Notes: a model not told the origin generated them from the letters alone. A stretch of 40,610 nt of DNA from Chara braunii (GCA_003427395.1 BFEA01000100.1:3235078-3275687), one strand, 5' to 3'; shown: positions 9,509 to 18,440, numbered from the stretch's first letter. Made by a program: numbers and translations.

Positions 9509-9718
9509 TCATAGCACTTTGCGGCTCATCTCCCTTCGTGCCTCTCTCGCATTCTTGAGTGCACTGCGAACAAACGGGTGGACAACTGGTTCTGCACACG
9601 CGCCGGCCGTGGATCCGCCACATCCGATGGCCTGCGCGCGTTTTTGCACCTCATTTCGGCACGCAGCGGCCAACCGTCCTCTCCCACATGGCCAATGCTG
9701 CTTAAGGGGTAGGATATT
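9509..9718 (-). other. In-frame open extension behind the stop of the glycosidase-like gene
   Basis: Directly after the TAA of the 410-codon gene (9719-9721), the same frame stays open for 69 codons until TGA at 9509-9511. The predicted extension is Ala/Arg-rich near its end and carries four Cys. The family-like part of the upstream protein already appears complete at its NPF-containing end. This could be a relic of a longer frame, a readthrough extension, or chance in GC-rich DNA. Confidence 0.4.
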
Positions 9719-10951
9719 TTATCCTATAGTCGCGAATGGGTTCGCAGAGAACTTCCCTTCCTTGACGAGGAATGCCAGACCTGTCCATGCCGATGCAGCT
9801 GTATGGGGCCAGTTGAAATAGCTCCATCCCAGGTCATCACCAGTGAAACACTCTGCGGCTGGGGTGGCCACAATGCCGAATCCGTCGGAGTTTGGAGCGC
9901 TTGCAATCTGTCTCTCCAAGCTGTCATACAGTGTCTGCGCCTCTTCGGACTGGTCGTTCAGAAACAGCGCCATTGCCGCACTGGCAGTATTCTCATTCTG
10001 CACTTCTCTTCCCGTTCTGCTGAACAGAACGCCGGCAAACCCTGCGCTCTGAGTCCTCATGTGCTTGAGCATGAATTGCAAACAACCAGAGTTTGAAGCC
10101 GGGTCAACGGAAGCCAGCGATGTCCAGGTCTGGCAGTCGGTAGGGACCACAAACACGTTGAGGTTCTGGGAGTAACCACGTGTGCCTGCACAGTAGCGCA
10201 ACCCCCATTCATCACCTAGCCTGCATGCGTGGACAAACTTTGCTGCAGACTGTGCACCCTTCTTCCACTTGCTATCCCCCGTGAGATTGAACAGGTTTGT
10301 GAAGAACACAAACACATCGGTATTGTGCTCGACAGAGCGCCAACCACGCTTTGCCCCTCCATCTTCGTAGCCTCCTGAAAACCCCCCGAGCTTGTCATCT
10401 ACGTGCGTATTAGACCTTATCCAGTTACCGGCGGTGATGGCATAGTCAAGGTACTTGGATCCATAATTACAATCCTGGGAAGTAAGTGCATTGTGGAGGC
10501 GAGTCATTGCGATCCCTGCCCAGGACAAGTTGCCAACATCAGCAGCCCCGGCTCCAGGAAAGGTGCTCGTCGTGAAACTCCAGTCGTTCGCAAGGAGGTG
10601 GGCATTTGCGTGCGTGGCGGCGATGACCCTGCCATCGCCAACAGGATCATGGAGCATGGCGTTGCAGATGGCATCTACAAGGTCAGTGGCAGCTTTGAGA
10701 TTACCTCTCTCGATGAAGAAGATGGAGGCAACTGAAGTGTCATATATGTCGGCCCGGTAAAAGATATGCTCCCAGCGATTGCCTTCGATCTTACCAGGGA
10801 CACGGTATGTTTGCGTAAATCGGGAGCCCGATGAAGAAAACTGGTTCATTTGGAACTCTAGAAACCTCTCAATCCGATCGCAGACAGTGTCATTAGCTAC
10901 AGTCCAATTACTCCTCGCAGCCCGCGGGAAGCCTGTCGCTGAGGCGGCCAT
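9719..10951 (-). CDS. Six-hairpin glycosidase-like protein, 410 aa
   Basis: One uninterrupted 410-codon frame starts at ATG 10951-10949, with an in-frame TGA two codons upstream, and ends at TAA 9721-9719. The composition is that of a normal globular protein: no low complexity, and GC-rich compared with its surroundings. It resembles (alpha/alpha)6-toroid, six-hairpin-type proteins. Landmarks are YDTSVA at residues 70-75, GNLSWAGIAM at 140-149, GGFSGGYE at 189-196, SVEHNTDVF at 206-214 followed by a TGDSKW turn, VVPTDCQTW at 269-277, NENTASAAMAL near 319-329, and HTAASAWTGLA near 383 before the terminal NPF. Such proteins are best known from bacteria and are often annotated as hypothetical or glycosidase-like, so the substrate cannot be named. 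No signal peptide is visible, although eight Cys and the sequons NWT, NLS and NLT would suit secretion; a 5' exon could be hidden. It is the only intact non-transposon gene in the window. Confidence 0.75.
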   Translation of the reverse strand: MAASATGFPRAARSNWTVANDTVCDRIERFLEFQMNQFSSSGSRFTQTYRVPGKIEGNRWEHIFYRADIYDTSVASIFFIERGNLKAATDLVDAICNAMLHDPVGDGRVIAATHANAHLLANDWSFTTSTFPGAGAADVGNLSWAGIAMTRLHNALTSQDCNYGSKYLDYAITAGNWIRSNTHVDDKLGGFSGGYEDGGAKRGWRSVEHNTDVFVFFTNLFNLTGDSKWKKGAQSAAKFVHACRLGDEWGLRYCAGTRGYSQNLNVFVVPTDCQTWTSLASVDPASNSGCLQFMLKHMRTQSAGFAGVLFSRTGREVQNENTASAAMALFLNDQSEEAQTLYDSLERQIASAPNSDGFGIVATPAAECFTGDDLGWSYFNWPHTAASAWTGLAFLVKEGKFSANPFATIG

Positions 10952-11290
10952 GATTCAGATGCCAGGCAACGGCAGTCTGAGAGTAGTAACCTCCAAAGGA
11001 AGGAAGGAGAGGGAGGGAGGAGGGAGGCAGGGAGAGAGGGGGTGTAGCTGCAGTATGACTGATATGCCTGGCAATGGAAGAGTTACAGTAACTTTCGAAG
11101 GAGGGTGCAAGGGAGGGAACGGAGGGAGGGGGGATGGGGAGGGATGGGGAGGGATGGGGAGGGATGGGAAGGGGGGGAAGGAGGCAGCAGGTATAGCTGC
11201 GGAATGATTGAGATGTCTGACAATGGCACAGTTACTTCCAAAGCTGGAAGAGAGCGAGGGGGAGGGAGGCAGCAGGTGTAGCTGCACTGG
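10949..11290. repeat. Three-unit minisatellite spanning the gene's start codon
   Basis: Three degenerate units start at about 10949, 11054 and 11204. On the plus strand each begins ATGA(T/C)T(C/G)A(G/T)ATG(C/T)C(A/T)G(G/A)CAA and continues through GTTAC and TTCCAAAG-like sequence, a G/A-rich run, and then GTGTAGCTGCA or GTATAGCTGC. The reverse complement of the first unit's ATG-containing start includes the ATG of the glycosidase-like gene, so the minisatellite begins at the coding start and forms its immediate 5' flank. Confidence 0.75.
11107..11180 (+). other. G-rich tract with G-quadruplex potential
   Basis: Many GGG and GGGG runs are separated by one to three bases, including four successive GGGATGGGGA-type decamers. 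The tract lies inside the second minisatellite unit, about 160-230 bp upstream of the gene's ATG, with the G-rich strand opposite to the coding strand. Confidence 0.75.
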
Positions 11291-11449
11291 CAGTTGCAGG
11301 AGCGGACATAGGAGGGGTGATGTTCCTCAAGATCTTCAGTTTACACTCTGGTATGGAGATGCTCACAAAATGCCTATAGTCTTGAGTCAACACAAGGACA
11401 ACAGATTCACTGCAGTACAGCGAGTCTGGAAGAGAAAATACACAGCGAG

Positions 11450-11724
11450 TGCCACGTCAGTCAGTCAACAAGTACAGAAAGACTGTCACTTTCTGCCCCT
11501 GCCACGTCAGAACAACAAGATCATCACTTTCAAGCAGTGCCACGTCAGCAGCAGAATAGAATCACATTCAGGCACTACCATGTCAGCACAGGGAGAAATT
11601 CAGTTTCTTCCACTTTCACCTGCAGTGAGAGTTATAGCAAGACAATCACATTAACCAGGTGCCATGTTCGTCAGCCTTCTTTTTTTGTTTTTGTTTTGAT
11701 TTTTAACCTGCCTTGCCACGTCAT
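11450..11724. promoter_or_regulatory. Array of TGCCACGTCAG (ACGT-core) motifs upstream of the gene
   Basis: TGCCACGTCAG occurs exactly at 11450-11460, 11500-11510 and 11538-11548, and TGCCACGTCAT at 11714-11724. Degenerate forms are at 11576 (TACCATGTCAG) and 11660 (TGCCATGTTCGTCAG). The reverse complement CTGACGTGGCA is a G/C-box hybrid of the type bound by plant bZIP factors, including unfolded-protein-response elements. Flanking sequence (TCATCACTTTCAAGCAG against AATCACATTCAGGCAC) is partly conserved with about 38-bp spacing, so the sites sit on an eroded minisatellite. The array is 0.5-0.8 kb upstream of the minus-strand gene. Function is inferred from position and motif only. Confidence 0.5.
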
Positions 11725-11878
11725 CATTTTAAATAATACAGTGATACAATCACACTCAGCCCGTGCCTTCAGTCAGCCTACCTTTCTTTCTTTCTCTCTT
11801 TTTCTTCACACCACACACACCTGCTCCATCTATTCTGGGGGCCCACAGTTCACCGGTTGCTTTTCACCAGGCCTCCCC

Positions 11879-11952
11879 ATGCGCAGCACACACCATATGC
11901 GGCGCAAAGCGCATGCGCATGAGTGCGCGCGCACGTGGTGCGGCGCACCCCC
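11879..11952. repeat. TGCGCA-rich palindromic block 3
   Basis: CATGCGCAGCAC, GCGGCGCAAAGCGCATGCGCATG, GTGCGCGCGCAC and GTGGTGCGGCGCACC form overlapping palindromes, like the blocks at 6773 and 8541. Confidence 0.55.
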
Positions 11953-12064
11953 CAAATATAGGGGTCGTCCAAATTTTTTTGGGGGAGCGCCCCTGGTGTC
12001 TTTCCCTTAAGGGGAAAAAAACAGAAAAGAGAATGAGAACGTTCGTCAGGGCGAGTTATGCAAC

Positions 12065-12498
12065 ATAGGGCCTCACCACACTACTCCTGACTTGGCCATT
12101 TTCGGGAGTGCAGCGTCGTCACACCAGCTCCCGAGTTCAACCTGTCAGATTGAATTCCGGAGCTGTCAGAATGTGGCTCCCAAGAGCACTCCCAAAATCG
12201 CTTGAGCCTCCCTTCTGTAAAAGGCCATTTTCAGGAGACCTCTCGCAGAGGTCTGTGTTTCGACCGGAGAACTCGTGCGCAGACAAGCATTCTCCTCACA
12301 GTTTTAGTCGCCACATCCTGGACAGTGCTGGACAGTCTCTGTCTGAAGTGCACCTCCTGGCCTCCAAATCAGAGAGTGGCCCAAGTCGGGAGTGCAACAT
12401 GGCGAAGTGCACTCCCGAATGGATTTTCGCATCTTCTGACATTCGGGAGTACTCCCGAATATTTTCTCCAAGTTGGGAGTAGTGTCGCGAGGCCCATA
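12065..12498. mobile_element. 434-bp MITE-like element with GGGCCTC termini
   Basis: The left end ATAGGGCCTCACCACACTACTCCTGACTTGG pairs with the right end in reverse complement, TATGGGCCTCGCGACACTACTCCCAACTTGG, giving terminal inverted repeats of about 30 bp or more. Internally, GGGAGTGCA and its complement recur, and ATTCGGGAGTACTCCCGAAT at 12441-12460 is a perfect 20-bp palindrome. Both outer edges carry ATA next to GGGCC or GGCCC, either as part of the terminus or as a 3-bp target duplication. No open frame with a known domain. Confidence 0.65.
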
Positions 12499-12803
12499 AG
12501 CAGCAGCTTAGATCAGAACGTGGAAAAGTACACCCTTCATATTGCTGCCGTTTCCGTGTAGTCAGCAGGAAGAGCGTCTGTTGTGGGGATATTACAACAG
12601 AATCGCGACAAGGGCGGGTTGTTTTGAAGTGCCTCTGCCTGAATCTGCCAAATCCGCGGTGACGGCCTCGCTCCATCACTCACCAAACATGTAAAATGAA
12701 TCTTAGGTGGGAACATGGATAGATACACTGCCATTACTTCTGTCTGTGGGTCTTGGAATCTGTGGTCAGTACAACGGGTCTCGCTCCACTACACATGCCC
12801 GTT

Positions 12804-12942
12804 ATAGGGCCTTGCTCCACTACTCACCGCATTCACAAAACACCAAAAATATGGCGGTGTTACACCGAGGTATCTCTCCATATTCTGATAGAAGATTCAT
12901 TCTCATTTTGCAGGTATGGTGATTAGCGGAGCGAGGCCCATA
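12804..12942. mobile_element. 139-bp foldback relative of the GGGCCTC element
   Basis: ATAGGGCCTTGCTCCACTACTCACCGCAT on the left pairs with the reverse complement of the right end, TATGGGCCTCGCTCCGCTAATCACCAT. ATA again abuts both ends. Further single arms, GGCCTCGCTCCATCACTCACC at about 12665 and GGGTCTCGCTCCACTAC at about 12777, indicate a cluster of related termini. Confidence 0.65.
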
Positions 12943-13395
12943 GCCTCACCTTATGACTTCTGTACTCTTTTACGGACGGAATTGCTGTCATATACATCAA
13001 GGTCGTCGCCCTTACACAAAAGAGACAGAAAAAAAGATGTGGAAACAACTGGCAGATCAGGCTGAGCAAAACCCCCTGCATCAAGATTGTTGATACGGGC
13101 AGTTGGATACGGAACTTGGCGCGTGGAATTTGAATTACCGTATCAAATTGAAACAGAGGGGGGAAAAAAACTTCAAAAAAGGATCGTCTGAGATGGAACC
13201 AAGGCTTGAAACCAGCAACTTTCATCAACCTTGAACTGTGCATTTACAAAATGTTTTTTTTTTTTTTTTTCGTTCTCCCAATCACATCATCCTCTTGGTT
13301 TAAAGGGACAAGGTACAGAATGCTATCCCCTTTGACAGTGGCTGACCACTGGTTCAGGCAACGTTCGCTAGTGTGCCCCAATTTGGTCACTATTG
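12943..13395. other. Spacer left of the split LTR, no gene seen
   Basis: Mixed sequence with a poly(T) run at about 13253-13271. The short open frames have no recognisable domains. The last bases before the LTR are TATTG, which do not match the other flank of the chromovirus. Confidence 0.5.
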
Positions 13396-13633
13396 TGCAA
13401 GGAAAATGAGCAGTAGCGAGATGAAAATATCCAGAATACACAATCACATTGAAAGCCAGAAAGTATCACAGTGGCCAGAAAGTATCACAGTGGCCAGAAA
13501 GCAGCATTGCACCAATACGACAGCAATGGAGAATCGTAACACTGAAAACCAATGTCAATGAGAGCTTGCTCTCTCGCCACCACCAACACAAGAGTCCAGG
13601 ACCTTCTCCCTACTTGGCGCTCGGCGCCCAGCC
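13396..13633 (-). repeat. Ty3/gypsy 3' LTR, outer part, split by the LINE
   Basis: From TGCAAGGAAAATGAGCAGTAGCGAG to GGCGCCCAGCC this aligns closely with 30306-30522, the inner end of the 5' LTR. It differs by an extra tandem copy of AAGTATCACAGTGGCCAG (13464-13501) and a few substitutions. The alignment stops at a poly(T) run, and the missing remainder of the LTR resumes at about 23767. Left flanking sequence TATTG does not match the right flank of the element. Confidence 0.9.
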
Positions 13634-14009
13634 TTTTTTTTTTTTTTTTTTTTTTAACACGCCCCCACCAGTGTTAGNGGTGCTGATAAGAGCAGACACC
13701 ACTAGCACCTGGGGAGAGGCTCCATCTATTGGTGGGGAGCATCACCTGCTGGAAAACGGGCCCAGCGTTCCATATACAGATTGAATTTGAAGTATGTCAG
13801 AAAAAAGCCACTGTGAGAGAGTCCTGCCAGCATTGATTACCCTGGCATCCAGGGGATTGACTGAGCAGGAAGTCGGGAAGGGGGAAACCTCTTCCCCTTG
13901 GAACCGGCACCAGATACCTACTGCTACACACTAGTTCCTCCCTCCCCCCACCAGCCCCAATCCGAACTGTCAATTCCCCTTTTCTGGGTCTGAAATACTG
14001 TGCTGACTG
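13634..14009 (-). other. LINE 3' untranslated region and poly(A) tail
   Basis: Non-coding sequence downstream of the last LINE frame, ending in 22 A residues in the element's sense. One N lies at 13678. Confidence 0.6.
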
Positions 14010-14465
14010 CTATCTGTCCGGGATATTATCACTAAGATAGACCTTTCCTCTGGCCACTCTCCTTGAGTTCATCCATCCTTCCCATACCACTGCATTTCTA
14101 CGAGACAGTTTGAAGGCGGGGGGGGGGGAGAAGTCTGGGAATCCTCCCGGGGGTTTTAGAGAGATAGCTGTATCAATTTTGGTCCATTCATGAAATATCA
14201 GTCGGTAATCTCTTACTATCTCCAATCTCCCTTGGTCCTCCCTTGATTCCTGATGTTCCCCTTTCCATTCTACATTCCCTATCCTCCCCCCGCTGGGTCC
14301 CCCAAGCCAGCTTGAGCTGAATTCCTGAATTTTTTGTTGGATGTCTTTTTGTCTGGCAAGGAGTCTGATCTGTGTTTTGACCCCATCCCATTTTGCGGTT
14401 GTTTCTGTTTGGATCTGCTGTTGTATGTTTTCCGTGAATTCGGGTACTAGTCTGGCTCCCTCCAT
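14010..14465 (-). pseudogene. LINE 3'-terminal open segment, 151 codons
   Basis: An open minus-strand frame contains a Gln/Lys-rich N-terminal stretch, then WLGGPSGGRIG and RDYRLIFHEWT. The same order (LGGERGG, then KDYSFLFHKWT) is found in the plus-strand frame at 31345-31665, so the segment belongs to a repeated element and probably forms the C-terminal tail of this LINE's coding region. No named domain is recognised. Confidence 0.5.
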
Positions 14466-14619
14466 TTCAAAACTACAGTGTCGTCTCTAAAGTGCCCACA
14501 GCACCGCCCTTCGTCCCACTCTGAACATGCTTTCAGTGAATTCGCTGAGTTGGTCTGGCTGGCCCTTGGGCCAGGCTTAACACAATAATGCCTTCCAGTC
14601 CCAGGGCCATGGGGCTTTT

Positions 14620-14775
14620 GTTCCTAGTTGCTCCCAAATTCTGTCCCGCCATCTCCACAGCCAGAGAGTGCACCTGGGCATTGAAGAAATATGTGGTCAA
14701 TGGTTTCCGGGCGTTTTCAAGAAGGGAACGCGTTTATACACAGCTTGCACCAGGGGAGAGCATGCCCTCTCTGCT
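14620..14775 (-). pseudogene. LINE ORF2 zf-RVT-like zinc-binding segment
   Basis: Minus-strand translation near 14752-14660 gives CKLC, then a stop, then ETIDHIFLQCPGA: the C-x2-C ... H-x4-C pattern of the zinc-binding region found after the reverse transcriptase in plant LINEs. The in-frame stop between the two halves shows decay. Confidence 0.7.
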
Positions 14776-15055
14776 CCAGGGATGTTCTGTTTATCAGCCA
14801 ATTATTGGTCGGTTGACAGCGGTGTTCAAGTTGCCATTGAAGTGAGGCGATTTTGGCCGGTTTTGCCTTGGCCATCCTAAACCACTTCATAGGTTTTAGA
14901 TCCTCTTTAATGACATTTAAGTGGTTCCTCCAACATTCCTCTACCTGGTCTCGAAGGTTTGTTGTTGGTCTTAGCAGTTTGTAAGTTCACTTAACTGTTA
15001 CACCATATAAGGATTTAATGCATTTCTTGCCCTTCCCCATTTAGGTTGTCCATGT

Positions 15056-15568
15056 CTATTCCAAGGGGTCCATGGCTAGATGATGGATAGAGGAGCTGGG
15101 CAGGTAGGCTATCCATTGCTCTTTTTCCTTGAGTACTCTAATTTTGAACAACTCTTCTTTTTTCGGGTTGCTCTTTTGGATTATGTTGTCCCGTCCTACT
15201 TGGAAGAGGCTTACTATTACTGTTCCTTCAGGGATGCAGCAGACCACACTGCCCACATCTTCTTGACGCCCCCGAAATGCCACCCAGTCTGATTCTTGTA
15301 GGGTGGGGCCTTTGCAAAGGGTTCTCCACCAGGCTAGGGGGACCTTTTCCACTATTGCCTCCAAAGCTTCATGTGGCCGGTGGCAGTACCTCAGTCTCTC
15401 TCATAGCTGGTTAGGACCTATCCAGTCCTTCTTCTCTATGTCCCATATGTCTATCACCCTTGTTATCCCTCGTTTGATCCAGCCCTGCCAGGAAGAGTCC
15501 ATGCAATGGAGAGTCTGTCCTCTCGAGTCTACCACCCAGTTGTTGCCAAAGCGGGGTTGGTGCGCTAC
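15056..15568 (-). pseudogene. LINE ORF2 C-terminal fragments
   Basis: Two minus-strand open stretches (about 15056-15364 and 15401-15568) encode Trp-rich peptides such as RFGNNWVV, MDSSWQGWIKRGITRVIDIW and EKVPLAWWRTLCKG, typical of the region between reverse transcriptase and the zinc-binding segment in LINE ORF2. They are separated by a frame change. The upstream continuation lies beyond the MITE at 16091. Confidence 0.6.
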
Positions 15569-16090
15569 CAACAGAAAAATTCCCACGAGAAATGAAAGTT
15601 GAAAAAACATTCCATTAAAAAAAATTCCTTCGTATTTATAAATTATCATTCCAATGTTTGTCCAATTCTCAAATTTTCAGTTTTATTTGATAAGATCCCG
15701 TCTAAATATGAGTTTTCCCTTCCAACTACATCTATTTGTTCAAGATGGAATGAAAGTGTGGATGAGTTTATGAAATGTTTTAATTAAACTTTCATTCTAC
15801 TACAAGAAATATCTTCTAATTTAGATTGGATTAACCTATTTATGACTGAAAATCCTTACTTAGAATAACAGTCCAATTAAAATATTTCATAAACTCGTCC
15901 ACACTTTCATTTCATCTCTAACATGCAGTTCAAATAAGAAGGGATACCCCATTCTTGGAATGAAAGTTTTCAAGTAAGACGAAAAATTTTAAAATTGAAA
16001 TGACATTTTTTAAGATGGAATAAAAATTTAAAATTTAGAATGTAATTTCACTATAGAATGATTATTTAATTCTGGGAATTTTTTCTGTTG
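15569..16090. mobile_element. 522-bp MITE inserted in LINE ORF2
   Basis: Terminal inverted repeats CAACAGAAAAATTCCCA (15569-15585) and, in reverse complement at 16073-16090, CAACAGAAAAAATTCCCA bound an AT-rich body. Internally a 40-bp arm around GTGTGGATGAGTTTATGAAAT (15756-15776) pairs with 15884-15904. LINE coding sequence resumes on both sides, so the element entered after the LINE formed. A half copy is at 863-1050. A target duplication is not obvious (GCTAC on the left, ACCTC on the right). No transposase. Confidence 0.85.
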
Positions 16091-16660
16091 ACCTCTTCTC
16101 ATCTGTCTGGTAGGGTTTTGTCCGATAGGGGGAGGCTTCTTCATGTTTGAGGAGAGAAGGCCAGAAGGGATCCTTTCGTAGGTCAGCCCTTGCTGCTTGT
16201 CTGGGGGTAACGAGGTAAGGGTCCCGTTCTTGGGATGGGTCATTCCCTATTCTCCAACCACATCCACGGGTCACTCCCTTCTGGTGTTTGAGGTGCTAGT
16301 CGGGATATTTGTTCTAGGGCTAGCCCTTTTGAGAGGGTCTCGAGATTGAAAAGCAGGCGTTTGATCTATATTGTATCGCCAGCGCTTTGGTCTGAGTTAA
16401 TGGGTCGATGATGCCTAGACCTCCTTTTATTCTGGGTTGAATTATAGAATGTCATGCCACTTGATTGATCACGTTTAGTTTTTCATGGTCATTCCTCCAC
16501 AGAAAGACTGTAATTTGGCGCTTCAGTGGGCGTAAGGCATTCTTATCCAGGGCCCAGATTGCGGACTTGTACCACTGCGAGGTCAGCACCACGTTGTTGA
16601 TTATCAAGGAGCGCCCAAACAATGAGGTGTGTTTGTCTTTCCAGAGCATCATTTTTGTCA
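16091..16660 (-). pseudogene. LINE ORF2 region after the reverse transcriptase
   Basis: The stretch 16452-16652 encodes LFGRSLIINNVVLTSQWY and a Leu-Lys-Arg segment ending FLWRND, characteristic of the segment just after LINE reverse transcriptases. A further piece at 16096-16274 encodes GCGWRIGNDPS. Frame changes and stops lie between them. Confidence 0.7.
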
Positions 16661-16676
16661 GTGGTGGGTTAACAAT

Positions 16677-17522
16677 TCATTCGTTGTTGGTGGATGACCT
16701 ACCTTTTGCCGTCATCGATATGTCCAACACTCTAATGGGGACTTCGGAACCCCTGGGGAGCCATTTGAGCCTGGGTTGTTCTTGAGGTCTCACTCCTTCA
16801 TGGTGGGTCCAACATCCTTGGGTTTTGTTTTCCCATTTAACTTTCATATCAGACAGTTTACAGAATCGATCCATCAAGTATTGTACCTCCTCCTTTGATT
16901 CATTGGAAGCGTCAACCATCAGGGTCAGGTCATCTCCAAACAATAAGCGGACTGGGATTGCCTCCTCAGGTATCGCGGATACTTGGATTCTTTTGATATC
17001 CTTACATGTTCTCAGTTTGGTTGCTAATGCTTCCATAACTATTACAAAAAGGTATGGGGCTATGGGGTTCCCCTGTCTGACTGATCTCTGAAGATTGTTG
17101 GGGGGGGCCAGGTTGTCGTTTACCATGACCCTGGTTGTTGCATTCGAGTAAATAATCATTATCCATTGTCTAAAATTTGGTCCAAAGTTGAGTTTTTCCA
17201 GACACTTATCTAGGAAAGACCAGTCCACATGATCATATGCATTTTCGAAATCGATAAAGATGATAGTTGCGTTATTCTTTGATTGTCTGGATAACGTAAT
17301 CATCTCAATAACCAGGGGGATGTTGTCCTGGATATTCCTGCCTTGAATGAATTCAGTTTGGTCAGGTTGAATGATATCCACCATTACTGGTGCCATGCGG
17401 TTGGCCAGTGCTTTAGCCATCATCTTGTAGACCACTGTGAGCAGGGTGATAGGTTTGTAGTTTCTTATACTAGTGCGTTCCCTTTTTTTGTAAAGGAGCG
17501 TTAACACCCCTTGCCCAACCAA
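16677..17522 (-). pseudogene. LINE ORF2 reverse transcriptase, 281 codons open
   Basis: The longest intact block of the LINE. It contains the non-LTR reverse transcriptase motifs in order: RNYKPITLL (motif 1), DFENAYDHVDW (catalytic motif A with Asp), RQGNPIAPYLFVIVMEAL (motif B) and FGDDLTLMV (motif C; FGDD here against the commoner FADD). The catalytic aspartates of motifs A and C are present. The enzyme would copy element RNA at a nicked target. This block is open, but ORF2 is broken on both sides, so the protein as a whole cannot be made. Confidence 0.9.
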
Positions 17523-18440
17523 CTCCCCTGTCTGTCCTGTGGCCTAAACCTCATGGTAATATTCCATGAGGTCTTGCGAGAGGCTTGCCCACATCGATTC
17601 CCAAAATTCCTTGGGGAGCCCATCTATACCTGAAGTTTTTTCCGCTTCCATTTGCACCAACGCTGTCCATATTTCCTCTTTCGATAAGGGTCTATCTAAA
17701 CTATCTCTTCAATGCTCTGTGAGAGTTCTGTTGAGTCGGCGCAAGAAGTCATCGATTTCCTCCAAGCGTTGTGACCTTGGTTGATTTCCACATTCTTATG
17801 TAAACAAGGTCTGATAGAAGTCCCTTGCTGTTTTTGTGCACGAAGTTGTAGATGTGAGCAGAGACCCTTGGTTAGAGTTGGGGTGCTCCAAGGCTTCAAT
17901 TACAAACCTCCCTGACTTGGCCTTTGCCATGGCAAATAACCTTGCATCCATAGCTCCCTCCATGTTATGCTTGGAGAGTTTGCCCCGGATTCTCACACCC
18001 TGCCATCTATGTTCCATAAAACCAATGAGGCGGGCTTCCATGTTCTGAATGGTTCTATCTAGCTCGTCTTGATGGTCTTTTGTTTCATTTTCCTGTTGTT
18101 GCAGGTGTTGTAGTTGATGTTGTAAGTTTGTTTCTTCTGCGTGACGACGCGCCGCGAGAAGTTTTGAGTATTCATTGCACTTGCGACCTAAGAAAACCAG
18201 GTCATTGTTGAACCACACTATTTTATCTTGGATTTGATCTCTTTGTTCTTGCCAGAAGGAGCACACTTCCTTGAGGTAGATATTAAAGCGATCGATAATT
18301 AGGAAGGAATCCGATGTGTTTAGCTTGTAAAATCCCCTACCTTGGTTTGGTTTTCTCCTGAAGGAAAATATCGCAAGACACATCGCGTGATCCAGGTCCG
18401 AGAAAGGGCTGCGAGGGAATATCTTTGCCATTTGAAGAGC
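17523..18440 (-). pseudogene. LINE ORF2 linker between endonuclease and reverse transcriptase
   Basis: Open stretches at 17796-18431 and around 17550-17700 encode the connecting region. It starts with FSDLDHAMC, the closing motif of the endonuclease, and continues with a Gln/Glu-rich presumed coiled coil (residues with QLQHLQQQE) and a helical stretch ending in RDFYQTLF, a typical lead-in to LINE reverse transcriptase. At least one frame change separates the parts. Confidence 0.75.

Noticed and set aside
9519-10760. Plus-strand open frames opposite the glycosidase-like gene
   Set aside because: They are shadows of the minus-strand gene with no family-like motifs; the minus frame has coherent motifs from end to end.
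11208-12561. Plus-strand frames of 100-157 codons upstream of the gene
   Set aside because: They translate the minisatellite, the ACGT-motif array and the foldback elements; no domains and no continuity.
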